DNA from: Parageobacillus caldoxylosilyticus NBRC 107762
Lineage (GTDB): Bacteria > Bacillota > Bacilli > Bacillales > Anoxybacillaceae
Direction of reading: 5' to 3'
Assembly: GCF_000632715.1 (NCBI RefSeq)
Contig: NZ_BAWO01000032.1
Span: 1-61,814 of the forward strand
DNA length: 61,814 nucleotides
The notes beneath the pieces are model-generated. The model saw only the letters and a program-made list of their open reading frames with translations, was not told where the DNA came from and did not search any database. Both the position numbers and the translations under genes were made by a program. Shown piece after piece: positions 16,923 through 25,889 of this stretch; positions within the stretch are counted from its first letter, which is position 1; the number at the start of each line of letters is the position of its first letter.

Positions 16923-18317
16923 GTGGAATTGCAGCCCATTCTCGATCCAACAAACCGTACACCGCTTTACATGCAGGTGTATACGTATATAAAAGAGGAA
17001 ATTGCAAACGGCCATCTCCAAAAAGGAAGCAAACTCCCATCGATTCGCGCGCTTTCCCAACATTTAGCCATCAGCAAAAATACCGTCGAAGCCGCATACC
17101 AGCAGCTTCTTGCCGAAGGATATATCGAAAGCAAACCGCGCGTAGGGTTTATTGTCAAAGAACTGGAAGAGCCTCTCCAATCATTTGTTTTCCAACCAGA
17201 TGTACTCGTGAAGGCTCCGAAAAGCAAGCAAATTCGCTATAACTTTCGCTACGGTCATATTGACCTTGCCCATTTTCCAATGAAAACATGGCGGAAATGT
17301 CTTCTTGCAGCGATGGATTCGGAGCAAAGTGAATTACTATGGTATGGCGATCGTCAAGGAGATATCGGCTTGCGCGAGGAAATTCAACACTATTTGTACT
17401 ACGCACGCGGCATTCGCTGTTCGGCTGAGCAAATCGTTATTGGCTCTGGCACGCCACAACTGATTGGCGTCTTATGCCAGCTGTTCGATTTTCGTCACGA
17501 TGCGGTCGCTTTAGAAAATCCTTGTTATGATGTCATTCGCACCGTGTTTCAAAATCACCATTTTTCTATTCTCCCAATTGAACTGGAAGAAGATGGGCTG
17601 AACATCGACCAGCTGCAAGCAACAAACGCCAAACTTGTCTATGTCACCCCCTCCCACCAATTGCCGCTTGGGATGGTGCTGCCGATCGGCAAGCGGCAAA
17701 AGCTGCTGAAATGGACGCAACAGTCTAACGGATTGATAATCGAAGACGATTACGATAGCGAATTCCGCTACGGGAGCAAACCAGTCCCTGCGTTAAAAGC
17801 GCTCGATACGGAAGATCGCGTCATTTACGTCGGCACGTTTTCGAAAGTGTTTACTCCTGCCATCCGCACGAGCTATATGGTGTTGCCGCAACGTTTGCTG
17901 GCGCGGTTTCATGAACGCTGTGCCAACTATCATCAAACCGTCCCTATTATCATTCAAAAAGCGCTCGCCCGATTTATGCGTGAAGGCCATTTTGAACGCC
18001 ATATCCGCCGCATGCGCACCATCTACGCAAAAAAACGGCAAGCGCTCATCGAAGCGATTCGCGAATACTTCGGTGATCAAGCAACGATCATCGGTGACAA
18101 AGCGGGACTCCATCTTCTTGTAAAAATAAAAGACAAAAACGCCAACGAACTGGTGCAAAAAGCAGAAAAAGCGGGCATTTTCGTCTATTCGGCAGCGAAA
18201 TATTGGTTTGGAAACGATGGAACACCGCCTTCTTATATTTTGCTAGGCTTTGGAGGGATGAGCGAGGAGGGCATCCGCGCCGGAATTCGCGAACTAAAAC
18301 GGGTATGGGAGATTTGA
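16923..18317 (+). CDS. MocR/PdxR-type transcriptional regulator (GntR + aminotransferase fold)
   Basis: A 464-residue protein with a GntR winged helix (residues 1-80; LPSIRALSQHLAISKNTVEA) and a type I aminotransferase-like domain (residues 110-464). The PLP-lysine is in YVGTFSKVFTPAIRTSY and the preceding EDDYDSEFRY is conserved. MocR proteins sense pyridoxal phosphate or a derivative and use the aminotransferase fold as the sensor. GTG start with AGAGGAGG upstream. Divergent from the PNPOx-like gene, which fits a role in vitamin B6 control. Confidence 0.92.
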   Translation: MELQPILDPTNRTPLYMQVYTYIKEEIANGHLQKGSKLPSIRALSQHLAISKNTVEAAYQQLLAEGYIESKPRVGFIVKELEEPLQSFVFQPDVLVKAPKSKQIRYNFRYGHIDLAHFPMKTWRKCLLAAMDSEQSELLWYGDRQGDIGLREEIQHYLYYARGIRCSAEQIVIGSGTPQLIGVLCQLFDFRHDAVALENPCYDVIRTVFQNHHFSILPIELEEDGLNIDQLQATNAKLVYVTPSHQLPLGMVLPIGKRQKLLKWTQQSNGLIIEDDYDSEFRYGSKPVPALKALDTEDRVIYVGTFSKVFTPAIRTSYMVLPQRLLARFHERCANYHQTVPIIIQKALARFMREGHFERHIRRMRTIYAKKRQALIEAIREYFGDQATIIGDKAGLHLLVKIKDKNANELVQKAEKAGIFVYSAAKYWFGNDGTPPSYILLGFGGMSEEGIRAGIRELKRVWEI

Positions 18318-18360
18318 GCTACTCCCTACGATAAAAAGAAAAGCGATGCGCTTCTATACT

Positions 18361-18586
18361 CTAGCGCATCGCTTCTTTACGCAGAAACCATATCCCAATG
18401 GCGAATAAAATTGCCCCTGCCGAGCGATACATACGAATCGCTTCGGATAAGATAATATGATAAGTATCCGCGTCCGCATGTCCCCCGCTTTCGCGAAGCC
18501 AATGATTGGCGTATGCTTCGCCAAGGTCAACACTCCCCCCAAAGCAAAAAAGCACCGATTCTCATCATTACATGTCCCACCACCAT
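18361..18586 (-). pseudogene. Small membrane protein gene with one-base frameshift
   Basis: Two overlapping frames join into one protein of about 74 residues if a run of six G on the minus strand (18535-18540) is read as five. The joined product begins with a hydrophobic MVVGHVMMRIGAFLLWG segment, continues VDLGEAYANHWLRESGG and ends with a second membrane helix and RKEAMR. The lesion may be a true mutation, phase variation or a sequencing error. The family is unknown to me. Confidence 0.6.
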
Positions 18587-18596
18587 CTCCCATTTT

Positions 18597-20138
18597 TCAC
18601 CCCATATCCCCCCTTTGTTTCTCCTGCACATACGAAAGCACTGCCGGAATTGCTTCGATCAAATCGCCAGCGAGCACATCCCATTGTGAATGGCTGCGTT
18701 CTACAAGCATATCGGCGGTTTTTCCATGAACCCAGACAGCATTGCTAATGGCTTCTTGTACAGAATGATGCTGCATAAGAAACGCGGAAACCATACCCGT
18801 CAGCACATCGCCGCTTCCGCCTTTCGCCAAGGCTGGATTTCCGGTCGTGTTGACGTATTGCGAACCGTCTGGCGTTGTCACAATCGTATAAGGTCCTTTC
18901 AACACGACGTAGATACCGTACTCCATCGCTAGACGCTTCGATGTGCCAAACCGATCACCTTCGATGTCACGGATCGATAGATTGAGCATGCGCGCCATTT
19001 CTCCGGGATGCGGGGTGACCACCGTTGCTGCTTTTCGTTCATGGATCAGCGCGGCGTACTCGTTCCAGAAAAACAGCGCATCCGCGTCAATAACAAGCGG
19101 CACTGGCTTCTGCACGATGTTGGAAACAAGTTCGCGGACACCATCCGTACGGCCAAGCCCCGGACCGATGGCGATCGCATCGATATCAAGCGCCGATACA
19201 TCCATGGCGCCGGAAAACGCCCCGTCCCGCGCCGGGCAAGGATAGTACATCGCTTCCGGAACACGGTTGGCGACAACGGAATAAATGTCATCCGGCACCG
19301 CCATCGTCAATAATCCCGCTCCGCTTCGCAGCGCCGCTTTGGCTGTTAACGTAATCGCTCCTGTCATCGCGCGAGAACCGCCAACAACCAACAATTTTCC
19401 ATGTGTTCCTTTATGAGACGATCGTTTTCGTTTTGGCAGCGTCCGCACGACGTCGTCCTCTTTCCATACAAAGCGGGGCGCGGCATTCCGCTTGACGGCA
19501 AGCGGCGGAATGCCGATATCGATAAGGAGCAGTTCACCGTAATAATCTGCTGTCGGAAACGTATAAGCCCCTAATTTCGGGCATTGAATCGTGATCGTGA
19601 CATCGGCGCGAACCGCTTTTTCTGCCTCTCCCCCATCCGCTGGCGTTCCGCTTGGGATATCGATCGCATAGACAATAGCGCGGGAGCGGTTGACAAGCTC
19701 AATGATCTCTTTATACGGCGGACGCACCTCCCCTTTGATGCCAATGCCAAGCAAGGCGTCAATGATGACATCGTATTGTAAAATGTGCGTGGCAAACGCT
19801 TGTTCATTTCCCGCATATGGTTTCCAGTCATATCCGGAACGCTCATACACCTCAAGCGCCGTTTTCGCCGCCCCTTTTATCTTTTCTTTCGGCGGAATAA
19901 GCCATAAATCAGCATCATATCCGTAGCTTTTCAACATTCTTGCGACGACAAATCCGTCACCGCCGTTATTCCCTGTTCCCGCTAGCACCGCTACCCGGGC
20001 CGAACGGGGAATGCGTTCGCGCAGCACATGAAACAGCGACTGCCCGGCGTTTTCCATTAAGGAATCGGCGCTGATGCCGATTTGTTCAATTGTGTCGCGG
20101 TCGATTTCGTACATTTCTGCGGCTGTAACGATATGCAT
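18597..20138 (-). CDS. nnr: Bifunctional NAD(P)H-hydrate repair enzyme (epimerase + ADP-dependent dehydratase)
   Basis: A 513-residue fusion. The N-terminal YjeF_N epimerase domain (residues 1-215) has LAGTGNNGGDGFVVAR and YAIDIPSG; the C-terminal YjeF_C dehydratase (225-505) has GSRAMTGAI, AIGPGLGR, VTPHPGEMARML and KGGSGDVLTGM. It restores hydrated NAD(P)H to the active form. The start at 20138 follows GAGGTGAG; the frame opens three codons earlier without a better site. Confidence 0.95.
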   Translation of the reverse strand: MHIVTAAEMYEIDRDTIEQIGISADSLMENAGQSLFHVLRERIPRSARVAVLAGTGNNGGDGFVVARMLKSYGYDADLWLIPPKEKIKGAAKTALEVYERSGYDWKPYAGNEQAFATHILQYDVIIDALLGIGIKGEVRPPYKEIIELVNRSRAIVYAIDIPSGTPADGGEAEKAVRADVTITIQCPKLGAYTFPTADYYGELLLIDIGIPPLAVKRNAAPRFVWKEDDVVRTLPKRKRSSHKGTHGKLLVVGGSRAMTGAITLTAKAALRSGAGLLTMAVPDDIYSVVANRVPEAMYYPCPARDGAFSGAMDVSALDIDAIAIGPGLGRTDGVRELVSNIVQKPVPLVIDADALFFWNEYAALIHERKAATVVTPHPGEMARMLNLSIRDIEGDRFGTSKRLAMEYGIYVVLKGPYTIVTTPDGSQYVNTTGNPALAKGGSGDVLTGMVSAFLMQHHSVQEAISNAVWVHGKTADMLVERSHSQWDVLAGDLIEAIPAVLSYVQEKQRGDMG

Positions 20139-20284
20139 TCTGCTCACCTCATCTATTAAATATGTATTTTGTCCCGTTTCATTAATTTGTTCTCCACGAA
20201 AGAGGAAAACACCTGCGAAAAAATTTTTTTGCGGTATAACAATGATGTAAGCGTTGTCTTATCCCGTCTTCGCCAAAACCAATA

Positions 20285-20313
20285 TTGACAACCGGCTTTC
20301 TTGGAATTATGAT
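20285..20313 (+). promoter_or_regulatory. Sigma-A promoter of the met operon
   Basis: A perfect -35 TTGACA (20285-20290) and a -10 TATGAT (20308-20313) are separated by 17 bases, with the SAM aptamer starting about 28 bases downstream. Confidence 0.85.
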
Positions 20314-20341
20314 GAATGTAAAAATTGCATACAACGAACCG

Positions 20342-20446
20342 CTTATCAAGAGTGACCGAGGGAACAGGCCCAATGACGTCCGGCAACCTCCCTTTTAGGG
20401 AACGGTGCCAATTCCTGCAGAATGGCTTTCATTCTGAAAGATAAGT
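20342..20446 (+). ncRNA. SAM-I riboswitch (S-box)
   Basis: The conserved S-box elements are present in order: CTTATCAAGAG (P1 5' strand), ACAGGCCCAATGA, CCGGCAACC, then GGTGCCAATTCCTGC and a closing GATAAG that pairs with CTTATC. High S-adenosylmethionine should allow the terminator at 20464-20496 and turn off metN-metP-metQ. Confidence 0.96.
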
Positions 20447-20463
20447 CGGGTAATTTACATACC

Positions 20464-20502
20464 GATGCCTCTTTCTGAATGAAAGGGGCGTTTTTGTTTT
20501 TT
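20464..20502 (+). terminator. S-box expression-platform terminator
   Basis: GCCTCTTTC and GAAAGGGGC form a stem followed by a T-run. CTTTCATTCTGAAAG upstream can pair with the 5' side as antiterminator, as in other S-box leaders. Confidence 0.9.
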
Positions 20503-20597
20503 CAGCTCCAGGAAAAACAAAGAAGCAACACTTCTTAATATACAATAGTTTTTCAGAATTACTAAAACTCCGCAAATAGATCGGGAGGGAAGAAGTG

Positions 20598-21611
20598 ATG
20601 ATTGAAATAAAAAATGTAACAAAAATCTATTCCACGAAAAAAAAGCAAGTTGTCGGCGTCGACAACGTATCCTTAACCATTCAAGACGGGGAGATCTTTG
20701 GAATTATCGGCTATAGCGGCGCCGGCAAAAGCTCGTTGCTGCGCTGCTTAAATCTTTTGGAACGCCCAACATCCGGCCAAGTCATCATCGATGGTGTCGA
20801 TTTAACGACATTGAACAACAAACAGCTGCGGCAAGCCCGTTTAAAAATCGGCATGATTTTTCAGCACTTTTATCTTGTCAGCTCCAAAACAGTGTTTGAC
20901 AATGTCGCCTTTGCCTTAAAAGCGGCAAAAAAGCCAAAAGAAGAAATTGAAAAAAGAGTCAATGAATTGCTTGAAATGGTCGGGCTTTCCGATAAACGGG
21001 ACGCGTATCCTTCCCAGCTAAGCGGCGGGCAAAAGCAGCGGGTTGGCATCGCGCGGGCGCTTGCCAACGACCCGACCGTCCTCTTGTGCGACGAAGCAAC
21101 ATCGGCACTCGACCCAAGTACAACGAAATCGATTTTGGCGCTGTTGAAAAAAATCAACCGTGAACTTGGCATTACGATTGTGCTGATTACGCATGAAATG
21201 GAAGTGGTCAAGGATATATGCGACCGCGTCGCCGTCATGCAAAACGGGAAAATCATCGAATTAGGAACCGTATACGACATTTTTACAAATCCGAAAGAAA
21301 AACTAACGAAGACCTTTATCAACAGTGTATTGCGGTTTGAACTCCCTGATCATCTGCTGCAGAAGCGGACAGGAACGATTGTCAAGATCCAATTCAAAGG
21401 GAAGACCGCCGAGGAAGCGATTGTTTCTGATATGCTGCAATCCTTTAAAGTAAAAGGCAATATTTTGCATGGAAAAATCGAGTATATCCAAGAGATGCCG
21501 CTCGGAATTTTTGTCATGGAGCTGACCGGCGAACCGGAAGAAATCAAGCGGGCCATTCACTACATTTCGCAAAGAACGAACGGATTGGAAGTGATTGCAC
21601 ATGCTGCTTGA
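20598..21611 (+). CDS. metN: Methionine ABC transporter, ATP-binding protein
   Basis: A 337-residue ABC ATPase with Walker A GYSGAGKSSL, signature LSGGQKQRVGIARAL, Walker B LLCDEATSALD and H-loop THEM, plus a C-terminal NIL (ACT-like) regulatory domain (residues 255-337) that senses methionine. The ATG at 20598 is preferred over the GTG at 20595 because GGGAGGG is better spaced. It overlaps metP by 11 bases. Confidence 0.96.
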   Translation: MIEIKNVTKIYSTKKKQVVGVDNVSLTIQDGEIFGIIGYSGAGKSSLLRCLNLLERPTSGQVIIDGVDLTTLNNKQLRQARLKIGMIFQHFYLVSSKTVFDNVAFALKAAKKPKEEIEKRVNELLEMVGLSDKRDAYPSQLSGGQKQRVGIARALANDPTVLLCDEATSALDPSTTKSILALLKKINRELGITIVLITHEMEVVKDICDRVAVMQNGKIIELGTVYDIFTNPKEKLTKTFINSVLRFELPDHLLQKRTGTIVKIQFKGKTAEEAIVSDMLQSFKVKGNILHGKIEYIQEMPLGIFVMELTGEPEEIKRAIHYISQRTNGLEVIAHAA

Positions 21612-22266
21612 TGCGCTAATTGATTTAATTCCTGAACTGAACAAAGCGTTTTTAGAGACGATTTATATGGTGGCGATTTCCCTTTTCGTCGCGGTCCTTG
21701 CCGGTTTGCCGCTGGGAATTCTCCTATTCGTCACCGACTGCGGTCTGTTTTTGGAGAACACAGTGGTCAAATCCGTCCTTGGCTTTATCGTCAATATGAT
21801 TCGCTCGATACCGTTTGTCATCCTGCTCGTCGGGCTGCTGCCGCTTACGAAACTGATTACCGGAACAACGATCGGACCTACCGCCGCGTCCGTATCCTTG
21901 TCGGTCGCTGCCGTTCCGTTTTTTGCAAGAATTGTAGAAACATCGTTGCGGGAAATCGAAAAAGGGGTGATTGAAGCGGCGGTTGCCGTCGGGGCGACAC
22001 CGTGGATGATTATCAAAGATGTGCTGCTGCCTGAGGCACGCCCTGGCATTGTGCATGGAATTACAATCACAACGATTAGTTTAGTGGGATATTCGGCAAT
22101 GGCCGGAATTGTCGGTGGCGGCGGCATCGGCGACCTTGCCATTCGCTTCGGATATTACCGCTACGACAATACCGTTATGATTACAACGATCGTCATTTTA
22201 ATTTGTCTTGTCCAAATCATTCAGTTTGTCGGCGACCGCATTGCCCGCTTGGTCGATAAGCGGTGA
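21601..22266 (+). CDS. metP: Methionine ABC transporter, permease
   Basis: A 221-residue permease with five membrane segments and the binding-protein-dependent transport signature EAAVAVGATPWMIIKDVLLPEA (core: EAAVAVGATPWMI). The ATG at 21601 lies inside the last codons of metN. An in-frame TTG at 21595 is possible. It forms the membrane channel of the MetNPQ importer. Confidence 0.95.
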   Translation: MLLDALIDLIPELNKAFLETIYMVAISLFVAVLAGLPLGILLFVTDCGLFLENTVVKSVLGFIVNMIRSIPFVILLVGLLPLTKLITGTTIGPTAASVSLSVAAVPFFARIVETSLREIEKGVIEAAVAVGATPWMIIKDVLLPEARPGIVHGITITTISLVGYSAMAGIVGGGGIGDLAIRFGYYRYDNTVMITTIVILICLVQIIQFVGDRIARLVDKR

Positions 22267-22303
22267 GGTCGTTAAAATATAAACTACTAAGGGGGACTTT
22301 ATC

Positions 22304-23137
22304 ATGAAAAAACTATCGGTCTTTCTCGTTTTCTTGCTTTCCATTGAGCTTCTTGCCGCATGCGCGGGCAAGGAAACAGCTTCCGGCACTCCAGAGAAAA
22401 AAGAGCTAACGATCGGAGCTACTTCCGGTCCTTACAGCGACATGGTCAATAAAGCGATTAAACCGATATTGGAAAAGAAAGGCTACAAAGTAAAAGTAGT
22501 CGAATTCAGCGACTATATTCAGCCAAACTTGGCGCTAGCCAACGGTGATTTAGACGCTAATTTGTTCCAGCATAAAATTTATATGGAAAATTTCGCAAAA
22601 GAACATCACCTCGACCTTTCCGAAGTGATTATCGTTCCAACGGCGCCGATGGGCATTTACTCGAAGAAATTTAAATCGCTCGATGAAATTAAAGATGGAA
22701 GTGAAATTGCGATTCCGAACGATCCCACCAACTTGGCAAGAGCGCTTTTAATCTTACAAGACAAAAAATTAATTAAGCTCGATCCATCTGTCAACCCGCT
22801 GACTGTTTCGGAAAAAGATATAAAAGAAAATGTAAAACACCTTCAGTTTAAGCCGGTTGAAGCTGGCCAATTGCCGCGTACTGTGGAAAGCGTTGATTTG
22901 GCCGCTGTTCCTGGCAACTATGCCTTAGCCGCAAAAATGAACTTAACGGATGCCCTTGCATTAGAAAACATGCCTGATGACTATCGCAACCGCATCGTTG
23001 TCAACACAAAAGATTTAAATAAACCATTTGTCAAAGATATTAAAGAAGCCGTTGAATCGAAAGAGTTCGAAGAAATAATCGACAAAGATTTTAAAGGATT
23101 TGGAAAACCAAAATGGATGCTGGAACGAAAACAGTAA
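22304..23137 (+). CDS. metQ: Methionine-binding lipoprotein
   Basis: A 277-residue substrate-binding protein with a lipoprotein signal peptide and lipobox LAAC (Cys20). The mature part shows the NlpA/MetQ blocks TIGATSGPYSDM, VVEFSDYIQPNLALANGDLDAN (core: DYIQPNLALANGDLDAN), LFQHKIYM, IPNDPTNLARALL and VPGNYALAA. GGGGGA ribosome site upstream. Last gene of the S-box operon. Confidence 0.96.
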   Translation: MKKLSVFLVFLLSIELLAACAGKETASGTPEKKELTIGATSGPYSDMVNKAIKPILEKKGYKVKVVEFSDYIQPNLALANGDLDANLFQHKIYMENFAKEHHLDLSEVIIVPTAPMGIYSKKFKSLDEIKDGSEIAIPNDPTNLARALLILQDKKLIKLDPSVNPLTVSEKDIKENVKHLQFKPVEAGQLPRTVESVDLAAVPGNYALAAKMNLTDALALENMPDDYRNRIVVNTKDLNKPFVKDIKEAVESKEFEEIIDKDFKGFGKPKWMLERKQ

Positions 23138-23146
23138 CAATGATGC

Positions 23147-23182
23147 AAACACGCCGTCTGATTGCGGCGTGTTTGTTTTCGT
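23147..23182 (+). terminator. Terminator after metQ
   Basis: A 10-bp perfect stem AAACACGCCG / CGGCGTGTTT with a short loop, followed by a T-rich stretch. Confidence 0.85.
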
Positions 23183-23276
23183 GATTTTCGATGGCATTTC
23201 AGGACATGGACGTCTTCCGTCTAAAAGAGTTATAGTAAGAATATAACAATAAACGAAATAAAAGAGGCGAGAAACA

Positions 23277-24458
23277 TTGACGTACATCGAAAAAGGCAGC
23301 ACCGAATACATAAAAGCAAGTTTGGCCCTATTTTTCGGCGGGTTTGTCACCTTTGCGATTTTATACACGACACAGCCGCTGTTGCCGATTTTCGCGAAAG
23401 AATTTCACGTTTCCGCCGCGTCCGCCAGCTTAACGGTGTCCGCGTCTACCGGAACGTTAGCGGTAATGATGCTCGTAGCGGCCAGTTTATCGGACCAAAC
23501 TGGCAAAAAGAATGTGATGATGATGTCCATGCTGCTGACATCGATGCTGGCGATGGCCATGGCGTTTTGCCCGAACTTTATTTCCCTTGTCCTTGCACGC
23601 ACCTTTCTCGGCATGGCGGCCGCGGGCATCCCGTCTCTGGCAATGGCCTACGTCGCCGAGGAATTTCATCCGGCTGGGATTGGAAAAGTGATGGGGCTCT
23701 ATATTAGCGGAACAAGCATCGGCGGTATGGCTGGGCGGATTTTAACAGGCGTGTTGACCGACTTGTTTTCGTGGCGGACGGCGCTATTTGCCATTGGGGC
23801 CATTTCTCTTCTATTAAGCGTGATTTTTGCTCTCATTCTCCCGGCGCCTCGTCATTCGGTGAAAAAACCGCTCAATGGAAAAACCGCGCTGCGGGCGTAT
23901 GCCGTTCATTTGCGAAACAAACCGTTAATGGCTCTCATTGTGCTTGGCTTTTTATTTATGGGCGGATTTGTGACACTGTATAACTATATCGGCTTTTTAT
24001 TGAGCGAACCGCCGTATTCGTTCAGCCAATCCGTTCTCGGATTCCTTTTTATCGTATACATATTCGGCAGCTTTAGTTCGGTTTATATGGGAAGAAAAGC
24101 CGATTTACACGGCCATGCGCTGGTGTTAAGCATTTCGGTGGCATTAACCGCGCTTGGTGCGGTTGCTACGCTCGTTCCATCTGTTATTGCCAAAATCATC
24201 GGCCTTTCGTTATTTACCTTTGGCTTTTTCGGCTGCCACTCGATCGCGAGCGCCTGGATTGGCGAACGTGCGAACGTAAATAAAGCGCAAGCGTCTTCCC
24301 TTTACCTCTTATTCTATTATTTAGGCTCCAGCCTTGCTGGCACAGCCGGCGGCTATTTTTGGACGCACTTGCATTGGCTTGGCGTCATCGCATTTATCGT
24401 GACTTTATTGCTATTAAGCTATCCGCTGATCGGCTATGCTCATAAACGGCTTGAGTAG
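23277..24458 (+). CDS. MFS transporter
   Basis: A 393-residue, 12-helix major facilitator permease. The loop 2-3 motif appears as SDQTGKKNVM and motif C-like FLGMAAAGIPSLAMAYVAEEFHP follows in helix 4-5 (core: GMAAAGIPSLAMAY). It resembles Bacillus drug/sugar efflux MFS proteins of the AraJ/YybF kind. The TTG start at 23277 is used with AGAGGCGAG upstream; no ATG fits better. The substrate is unknown. Confidence 0.86.
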   Translation: MTYIEKGSTEYIKASLALFFGGFVTFAILYTTQPLLPIFAKEFHVSAASASLTVSASTGTLAVMMLVAASLSDQTGKKNVMMMSMLLTSMLAMAMAFCPNFISLVLARTFLGMAAAGIPSLAMAYVAEEFHPAGIGKVMGLYISGTSIGGMAGRILTGVLTDLFSWRTALFAIGAISLLLSVIFALILPAPRHSVKKPLNGKTALRAYAVHLRNKPLMALIVLGFLFMGGFVTLYNYIGFLLSEPPYSFSQSVLGFLFIVYIFGSFSSVYMGRKADLHGHALVLSISVALTALGAVATLVPSVIAKIIGLSLFTFGFFGCHSIASAWIGERANVNKAQASSLYLLFYYLGSSLAGTAGGYFWTHLHWLGVIAFIVTLLLLSYPLIGYAHKRLE

Positions 24459-24821
24459 TTTCCACGGTTCCCGCAATATTAGATGGAAAAGCTGTGGTAA
24501 GTGTCACTGTATCGAAAATCGGTGAGGATATGAATGATGTTAAAGAGCCTCACATTTCTTATGGACAAGAAAACGCAGCAGAACTTCAAACATTTGTTGA
24601 TGCTATTCAGAAAGCAAAAAAGGTAAATGGTATTGTCGATATAGTAAAACCAGATTTTCTTCTTAATATTACATTTCGAAAACAAAACAACTGCTAATTA
24701 TTACTTATGGTTGCGTTCAGATAGTGGCTCAATTATGAACGAAAAAGACACACATACAATCTACAATTTACCATCTAACATTATTGAAGACTTAAATAAA
24801 TATAAAACACTCGGCAGATAG
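24455..24821 (+). pseudogene. Remnant of a secreted lipoprotein-like protein, truncated and frameshifted
   Basis: One frame encodes NAAELQTFVDAIQKAKKVNG...DIVKPDF and ends at an early stop near 24697; the next frame continues ANYYLWLRSDSGSIMNEKDTHTIYNLPS and ends at 24821 (quoted in parts: WLRSDSGSIMNEKDTHTIY). Together they match a Bacillus family of small lipoproteins with a C-terminal WL...DSGSIM...DTHT block. The signal peptide is missing because the gene is fused to the end of the MFS gene. Confidence 0.65.
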
Positions 24822-24842
24822 TCTTTAACCGAGTGTTTTATT
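24804..24842 (+). terminator. Hairpin terminator
   Basis: AAACACTCGG and CCGAGTGTTT form a stem followed by a T-rich stretch; it overlaps the end of the relic gene and may serve the MFS gene now. Confidence 0.75.
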
Positions 24843-24903
24843 TATATCTTTGATGCCAAAAACTTTCTCTGTAATGCCAAGTCGCTGAGCAGAAGTTCCA
24901 GTT

Positions 24904-25431
24904 TTATTGTTTCTGTTTGTACCAGGCTAACGCTTTCTTCTCGATTTCTCTTACAAATTCGTCTTTCCCTTTTATATATGCTTCGATATCGGCAGGAAAC
25001 TGTTTGGCAAGCCCTTCTTTCAGGCGGCTGTATGCCCTGGCCTCCTCGGGATGGGCGATCATATATTCCTTAAATGCTATATGTCTCGCAATATGCTCGC
25101 TTCCCGTCGGAAACACATGGACATGGTGGGTGCGCTCATCCCCGCCTTTTTGGAAAAAGCGGCGCTTCGGAATGCCGTTTTCCCCCATCGCCTGATAGCC
25201 AAGCACTGCCATCGCATCGTTATAACTGTCGACATGGTCAATATCATGGACTTCTATCATGATATCAACGATAGGCTTGGCACTCATTCCCGGGATGGCC
25301 GTGCTGCCGATATGATAGATGCGCAAACACTCTTTCCCAAATACCCGTTTCAGCTTTTCCGCTTCCTCGGCAAACATCGTTGCCCATTGTTTACAAAACG
25401 GGACGACTTCTACTTTCCGCGCGATGATCAT
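24904..25431 (-). CDS. GrpB-family protein (nucleotidyltransferase fold)
   Basis: A 175-residue GrpB/UPF0157 protein with IYHIGSTAIPGMSAKPIVDI, the conserved core of this family, which is thought to have a nucleotidyltransferase fold (GS motif and the following Asp). HHVHVFPTGS and a FKEYMIAHPEEA block follow. I start at the ATG 25431 after AAAAGGA; the frame stays open upstream but overlaps the preceding gene. Function unknown. Confidence 0.85.
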   Translation of the reverse strand: MIIARKVEVVPFCKQWATMFAEEAEKLKRVFGKECLRIYHIGSTAIPGMSAKPIVDIMIEVHDIDHVDSYNDAMAVLGYQAMGENGIPKRRFFQKGGDERTHHVHVFPTGSEHIARHIAFKEYMIAHPEEARAYSRLKEGLAKQFPADIEAYIKGKDEFVREIEKKALAWYKQKQ

Positions 25432-25465
25432 CACGTCCTTTTCATCTTCTATCGCTGTAAAACAA

Positions 25466-25858
25466 TTATTTTTGACTTTCGATAACCTGTAGCCCAAATT
25501 GCAAACAGTCTTCGCAAATCGACGCAAACGGCCCTCTGGCAAGCTGCGCTTTCTGTTGTAAACAAAAGGAGCATCGTTCGTTCGTATTTTCTTGAGCCGT
25601 TGAGAACGTATCGTCTATTTCCGCCACGTTCAGCATTTTCATGTTCTCGTACACATGATGGATAAATTCTTCATCAATATATTCAAACTCCCCTTTGAGT
25701 TTCATAGCTGCGAGCTTGCTAGCGACTGCCATTCCTTCATAAAATCGCTGTTTCTCTTTATCTTCGCCATTTTCCACTGCCGCCATCATATCTTCGGAAA
25801 ACTGTTCCAACGCTTCCGCCGTCAAGCTGTCCAGCCATGTTTTTTGGCCACCGTTCAT
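25466..25858 (-). CDS. Small protein with C-terminal ClpX-type zinc finger
   Basis: A 130-residue acidic, helical protein ending in a C4 finger, CSFCLQQKAQLARGPFASICEDC (cysteine pairs CSFC and CEDC, 18 residues apart), followed by LQFGLQVI. This closely follows the ClpX N-terminal zinc-binding domain, which dimerises and recruits substrates or adaptors. No ATPase domain is present. The start has AGGAGGAG. The link to Clp proteolysis is an inference. Confidence 0.8.
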   Translation of the reverse strand: MNGGQKTWLDSLTAEALEQFSEDMMAAVENGEDKEKQRFYEGMAVASKLAAMKLKGEFEYIDEEFIHHVYENMKMLNVAEIDDTFSTAQENTNERCSFCLQQKAQLARGPFASICEDCLQFGLQVIESQK

Positions 25859-25889
25859 GAAATCATCTCCTCCTATTCCAGTTACTTAC

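Noticed and set aside
20156-20386. Open frame of 76 residues on the minus strand over the met leader
   Set aside because: It covers the promoter and the SAM aptamer and has no coding features.
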